64,000 nucleotides of DNA from Micromonospora luteifusca (lineage in GTDB: Bacteria; Actinomycetota; Actinomycetes; Mycobacteriales; Micromonosporaceae), in assembly GCF_016907275.1 (NCBI RefSeq), contig NZ_JAFBBP010000001.1, positions 6,500,001 to 6,564,000 of the forward strand. Direction: 5' to 3'. Below the pieces are notes generated by a model. That model worked only from the letters and a program-made list of their open reading frames with translations, had not been told where the DNA came from and did not search any database. Position 1 is the first letter of the stretch. Every line of letters starts with the position of its first letter. Of the stretch, positions 60,398 through 64,000 are shown in pieces. The position numbers and the translations under genes are program-made.

Positions 60398-61496
60398 AGA
60401 GCCAGCCGGAGCGGCGGAACAGGCGGTGCAGGGCCAGGGCGGTTACCGCCATCAGGGTGAGGGCAAGGACGTAGCCGTAGCGCCAGCCCAGCCCGGGCAA
60501 GTTGTCGAAGTTCATGCCGTAGATGCCAGCGATGCCGGTCTGGGTGGCCGCGATGGCAGCCCACGCGGCGATCTTGCGCATGTCGTTGTTCTGCTCCACG
60601 GCCAGCTGGGCGAGTCGCGACTGGACGATCGAGGTGAGCAGGTCGTCGTACGCGGCCACCCGGTCGACCGCTCGGCTCAGCCGGCCGTCCACGTCGACGA
60701 ACCAGCGGTGCAGGGTGCGTGGCGGGCCGTCCGGGTCGAGCAGCGTACGCAGGGGTGCCTGCAAGGGCAGGACTGCCCGTTTGAACTCCACCACCTCCCG
60801 CTTGAGCTGGTAAATGTGCTGGATGTCGGCTTTCCGGTCGCGAGCGAACACGGCCTCCTCGACCCGTTCCAGGTCGCGCTCCACGTGCCCGGCCACCTCC
60901 AGGTAGGAGTCGACCATCCGGGCGCAGACCGCGTACGCCACCGCCCACGGTCCGGCGGCCAGCAGTGTGGGGCGACGCTCGATGTCAGCGCGGACGCTGC
61001 GCAGCGCCCCGGCGGCGCCGTGCCGCACGGTGATGGCGAACCGGTCACCGATCAGCACCATCACGTCCCCGGTGTCGATCACCTCGGAGGTGTCGGTCAG
61101 CTCCTCGTGCTCCACGTACCCGGCGGTGCGCAGCACCAGCAGCGTGAGCGGCCCGTGGCGTTGCACGGTGGGCCGGTGCCCGTCGGCGAGCGCCTGCTCG
61201 ACGGTCAGTTCGTCGAGGCCGAAGGTCCGGCCCACAGCGGCGAGCACGGCCGGGCCGGGATCGTGCAACCCGAGCCACACGAACGCGTCGCGGACGTGCC
61301 GCGCGCGGGCGTACGCGTCGGCGTAGTGCCGCTGGCCGGGCTCGCGCCTGCCGTTGACGTAGACAGCGCAGTCGACGACGGCGTCCGGGTTGGACCGGGG
61401 CGGGGTGGGGGAGTTTCCCTCGACCCGGCCGAGCAGTCGACGGGTCAGTGCGCGTACGCCTCGACCGGCCCGGTCCCGTACCGGTCGCTGATTCAC
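60396..61496 (-). CDS. corA: CorA family divalent cation (Mg2+/Co2+) channel
   Basis: A 366-residue protein with a large cytoplasmic N-terminal domain (about 1-300) and two C-terminal membrane helices. The pore loop YGMNFDNLPGLGWRYGY carries the GMN signature used for Mg2+ selection. It forms a pentameric channel in the cytoplasmic membrane. The GTG at 61496 is the likely start. Its 3' end adjoins an SGNH remnant at the stop codon, so the C-terminus (RLFRRSGWL) may have been trimmed or joined by the same rearrangement, although its length looks normal. Confidence 0.92.
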   Translation of the reverse strand: MNQRPVRDRAGRGVRALTRRLLGRVEGNSPTPPRSNPDAVVDCAVYVNGRREPGQRHYADAYARARHVRDAFVWLGLHDPGPAVLAAVGRTFGLDELTVEQALADGHRPTVQRHGPLTLLVLRTAGYVEHEELTDTSEVIDTGDVMVLIGDRFAITVRHGAAGALRSVRADIERRPTLLAAGPWAVAYAVCARMVDSYLEVAGHVERDLERVEEAVFARDRKADIQHIYQLKREVVEFKRAVLPLQAPLRTLLDPDGPPRTLHRWFVDVDGRLSRAVDRVAAYDDLLTSIVQSRLAQLAVEQNNDMRKIAAWAAIAATQTGIAGIYGMNFDNLPGLGWRYGYVLALTLMAVTALALHRLFRRSGWL

Positions 61497-61604
61497 CGCG
61501 TGCCTCCCCGTCGCTGGCGCACCTCCCCGATCAAGGTGCCCGCAGGGATGGTGTCACCGCATTCTGCCGAGCAGGGTCCGGCTTCCGACAGGCGGGCGGG
61601 CCGC

Positions 61605-62216
61605 TCAGGCGGTGCGGGTGGCGAAGACGACGACGTTGTCGACGTAGTTGCCGGTCGCGGCGTCGAACCGGCCTCCACAGGTGATCAGGCGCAGCCCGGC
61701 GGCGTCGGCCGGGCCGTAGACCAGCGCGGTGGGGAAGCGATCCTTGGGGTACGCGCGGACGTCGTCGACGGTGAACGTGGCGACCTGCGCGTCGGCGCGG
61801 GTGATCAGGATCTGCTCGCCGGCGCGCAGCCGACCGAGGTCGAAGAAGACCGCCGGACCGGCTGGGGAGTCCACGTGTCCCACCAGGACGGCGTTGCCGG
61901 TCTCGCCGGGGCTGACCCCGTGCCGGTACCAGCCGGCGAGGGTGGGCCGATCCAGTGGCGGCACCTCCAGCACCCCGGCGGCGTTCGCGCCGATCGGGAT
62001 GACCTCCGCGCGTACGCCGATGGTGGGGATCTGCACCCGGACCGGCGCGGCGCGTGACAGCGGTGCCAGGTCCGGTGCGGGGTGGGTGCGCCTCGGCGCG
62101 TCGGCCGGCGGTCGTGGAGGCTGTGCCGGGTCGGCGGTGAGGCCGACGGTGATCAGGCCCAGCCCGGTCACGCCGAGCAGGGCGACCACGGCCGGTAGGG
62201 TCCGCCGCCACCACAC
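61605..62216 (-). CDS. Class F sortase
   Basis: A 203-residue membrane-anchored transpeptidase. One N-terminal helix (about 8-28) precedes a Pro-rich linker. The sortase domain has H114 (LVGHVDS) and C180 (LITCGG) with R183 nearby. Class F sortases of actinobacteria have no general substrate rule. The adjacent small secreted gene has a C-terminal sorting-like tail and is the obvious candidate substrate. A strong hairpin separates the two genes. Confidence 0.88.
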   Translation of the reverse strand: MWWRRTLPAVVALLGVTGLGLITVGLTADPAQPPRPPADAPRRTHPAPDLAPLSRAAPVRVQIPTIGVRAEVIPIGANAAGVLEVPPLDRPTLAGWYRHGVSPGETGNAVLVGHVDSPAGPAVFFDLGRLRAGEQILITRADAQVATFTVDDVRAYPKDRFPTALVYGPADAAGLRLITCGGRFDAATGNYVDNVVVFATRTA

Positions 62217-62242
62217 GTGGGCACCTCCGTACGGGATCGTCG

Positions 62243-62277
62243 GGGTGCCCGCGCCGGTGTCACCGGTGCGGGCACCC
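62243..62277 (-). terminator. Hairpin between the secreted-protein gene and the sortase gene
   Basis: Arms GGGTGCCCGC (62243-62252) and GCGGGCACCC (62268-62277) with inner pairing of CCGGTG and CACCGG. It should end the upstream transcript, leaving the sortase partly or wholly under its own promoter. Confidence 0.7.
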
Positions 62278-62303
62278 GTCCTCAGGGATGGAGCAGTCGC
62301 CGA

Positions 62304-62789
62304 TCAGGCGACAGTGGACACCGGACGTCGCCGGCGGATCAGGATCACCGCGCCGGCCAGGGCGGTGCCGAGCAGCGTGCCGCCGGCGGCCAGGGTGCCG
62401 GTGTCGCGGCTGTCGCCGCCGGAACCGGCGGGTGCGCCGCCGATCGGGGTGACGGTGAATGATTCGGTGCCGGCCGAGCTGCCGTCGCCGCAGGTCGCCG
62501 CCACCGTGTACGTACCCAGGGTGAACCCGGCGGTGAAGAGTTCGGCGCTCAGTCCGCCGCCGGCGGCGGCCGTGGTGGATCGGACGTTCTGGTCGCGGTT
62601 GGGCCCGGTGACCCGGAAGATGGCGTCACCCGACTTCGGGTTGCAGGTCGTCGCGGTGAGCACGACGGTCCCACCGACCGGGGTGGTGGCTGGTGACACC
62701 GTGGTGTCGGCCAGTGCGGCGCCTGGCAGCAGGAGCGTGCCGAGGCCCACGCCGAGCGCCGCCGAACAGAGTGCTGTTGAGACCTTCAT
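62304..62789 (-). CDS. Secreted, probably wall-anchored small protein (candidate sortase substrate)
   Basis: A 161-residue protein. The signal peptide ends near residue 27 (GAALA). A beta-rich domain of about 90 residues follows, with two cysteines (TTCNPKSGD and ATCGDGS). Residues 125-161 comprise a Gly/Ser linker, DTGTLAAGG, a membrane helix and RRRRP, the layout of a wall-sorting signal but without a canonical LPxTG. The neighbouring class F sortase suggests that it is anchored to peptidoglycan. Start ATG 62789 after GAGGGAAG. Confidence 0.8.
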   Translation of the reverse strand: MKVSTALCSAALGVGLGTLLLPGAALADTTVSPATTPVGGTVVLTATTCNPKSGDAIFRVTGPNRDQNVRSTTAAAGGGLSAELFTAGFTLGTYTVAATCGDGSSAGTESFTVTPIGGAPAGSGGDSRDTGTLAAGGTLLGTALAGAVILIRRRRPVSTVA

Positions 62790-63168
62790 ACGCGTCTTCC
62801 CTCACTTTTCGTCCGCTGACTGCGTGGGACGTCGTTCGGGTGGCCAACTCCGTGACTAGCACCGGTGTGCCCAACACTAGGTGGGTTGGGTCCTCGATCA
62901 GGTGAAAATGAGAATTCCTCGTTGCCGTCACGTGTCCACCCGAAGGCGGGGAGAGCTGCGGAAAGGCCCGGACGACCCGACCGGCACCGGTGCTCCGATC
63001 GATGTCTCTGGGGTCGGGCTGTCGCCGCTGGGTCGATGGCGAGGTATTGCCGGCAACGGCGCAAATGCACCTCCCGCCCACGACCGGCTTCTGCCGCTTG
63101 GTCCTGTCCCCGACGTTGTGCGGATCTTGAGCGACGTGCGTCGACCGCCGCTGGTAGGTTCGCAGGCC
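62790..63168. other. Intergenic region between divergent genes
   Basis: This 379-bp stretch should hold the promoters of the secreted-protein gene and of the MFS gene. An AT-rich patch at 62903-62922 includes TGAAAATGAGAATTCC, but no clear dyad is present. TAGGTT at 63155-63160 is a candidate -10 for the MFS gene. No gene is recognised. Confidence 0.5.
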
Positions 63169-64000
63169 GTGAGACGGGAACGGGACGCGGAGACTGGCCT
63201 GGGAACGGGATTCGCCCGGCTGTGGGCGGCCAGCACCCTCTCGGCCCTGGGCAGCGGCCTTGCCACCGTCGCCGCGCCCCTCTTCGTCGCCTCGCGTACC
63301 TCCGATCCGCTCGTGGTGGCCGCGGCGTCCGCCGTGGCCTGGCTGCCGTGGTTGTTGTTCGCCCTGCCCGGCGGGGTGCTCGTGGACCGAATGGACCGGC
63401 GCCGCCTCATGATCGTCATCGACCTGGTCCGGGTGGTCGCGCTCGCCGTCCTGGCGACGGCGATCATGACGGATCGAGCGGGCGTGGCGCTGCTGTACGC
63501 GGTGCTGTTCATGGTCAACACCGGGGAGATCGTGTTCCGCGCGGCCAGCCAGGCCATGCTGCCGACCGTGGTGCCCCGGCACCGCCTGGAACGTGCCAAC
63601 GGTTGGCTCGGGGGCGGCACGACTCTCATGCACGGCATGCTCGCCGGCCCGCTCGGTGGCTTCCTGTTCACGCTCTCGGCGGGCAGCCCGTTCCTCGTCA
63701 ACGCCGTCACGTACGCCCTCAGCGCGCTGCTGGTAGCGCTGATCGGCGGCGACTTCCGGGCCGCCGCAATCGACACCGGCGTACGCCGCTCGATGCGCGG
63801 CGAGATCGCCGAAGGGCTGCGCTGGCTGGCCCAGCAACGGTTGTTGCGCACGATGGCCGTGCTGATCGGCCTTCTCAACGTGACCCTCACCGCCGCGCTC
63901 GCCGTGCTCGTGTTGCTCGCCGGCGAGCGGCTACGACTCGGGTCCGTCGGCTACGGGTTGCTGTTCACCTGCATGGCCTGCGGTGGGGTGCTCGGCGCGC
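63169..64000 (+). CDS. MFS transporter (partial, cut by the window edge)
   Basis: The first 277 codons of a membrane transporter. The N-terminus reads GFARLWAASTLSALGSGLA, and the motif-A-like segment LPGGVLVDRMDRRRLMIVID is typical of the MFS_3/enterobactin exporter-like group in actinobacteria. Seven or eight helices are visible. The GTG at 63169 has TAGGTT upstream. The frame runs off the right edge. The substrate is unknown. Confidence 0.85.
   Translation, partial: MRRERDAETGLGTGFARLWAASTLSALGSGLATVAAPLFVASRTSDPLVVAAASAVAWLPWLLFALPGGVLVDRMDRRRLMIVIDLVRVVALAVLATAIMTDRAGVALLYAVLFMVNTGEIVFRAASQAMLPTVVPRHRLERANGWLGGGTTLMHGMLAGPLGGFLFTLSAGSPFLVNAVTYALSALLVALIGGDFRAAAIDTGVRRSMRGEIAEGLRWLAQQRLLRTMAVLIGLLNVTLTAALAVLVLLAGERLRLGSVGYGLLFTCMACGGVLGA

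Noticed and set aside
62903..62922. Possible Zur box (TGAAAATGA followed by GAATTCC)
   Set aside because: Only the left half fits the consensus I recall; the right half does not, and no zinc-related gene is adjacent.

Overview
The window is high-GC actinobacterial chromosome, most likely from a Micromonospora or a close relative in the Micromonosporaceae. This rests on very strong GC bias at third codon positions, frequent GTG starts, many leaderless genes with a TANNNT box six bases before the start codon, ricin-B (CBM13) tailed secreted proteins, and families typical of this group (SigE-family sigma factor, DUF3152, snapalysin, class F sortase, SPL-type radical SAM protein). The genus is an inference; no rRNA or tRNA gene is present. 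About 62 genes are intact or nearly so, at least four are broken, and one is cut by the right edge.

Layout. 1-5.2 kb: a secreted lysozyme-like protein, a 16-bp tandem repeat array, a small tyrosine phosphatase, and a UvrA-like ABC protein divergent from a regulator with two MerR domains. 5.2-14.6 kb: cell-wall and secreted functions (D,D-carboxypeptidase, cyclophilin, a LacI regulator with a CE7 esterase, a VanX-like dipeptidase lipoprotein), a DinB-fold protein, an SPL radical SAM protein and a ThuA-lectin protein. 14.5-20.7 kb: a GT39-like glycosyltransferase, a Tet(M)-like ribosomal protection GTPase preceded by a 36-codon leader, a small ORF or RNA unit, RtcB, and a maleylpyruvate isomerase-type protein. 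20.8-26.2 kb: a TetR/MFS efflux pair and a response regulator-kinase-GerMN lipoprotein operon. 26.3-34.8 kb: rhamnose mutarotase, secreted proteins including a two-protease fusion, a sigma factor with a membrane partner, and a very large hybrid kinase. 35.0-37.7 kb: an M28 aminopeptidase destroyed by an IS605-type element carrying an intact TnpB and a decayed TnpA. 37.7-46.4 kb: SDR, HtpG, a NarL-type two-component system, an Lnt-like protein, ThuA and DNA polymerase IV under an SOS-like box. 46.4-52.6 kb: a sparse stretch, a MarR/NmrA pair with twin operators, a four-gene CDP-alcohol phosphotransferase operon behind a nested 46-bp palindrome, a VOC protein, a WYL regulator and two acetyltransferases. 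53-64 kb: a glutamate synthase-like FMN protein, a Tat-exported amidase, a MscS-like channel with a TQVV-repeat tail, an MFS gene behind a five-codon uORF, VOC, YchJ, CorA and sortase genes with two gene remnants between them, and a partial MFS gene.

There is no single large pathway or gene cluster. The region is a mosaic of short operons in which envelope and secreted functions, drug or stress resistance, and local regulators sitting beside their likely operators predominate. The observations most worth a second look are the metalloprotease/serine protease fusion, the TnpB element whose RNA guide would match its own broken host gene, the leader-controlled resistance genes, the TQVV repeat tail, and the palindrome-controlled lipid operon.
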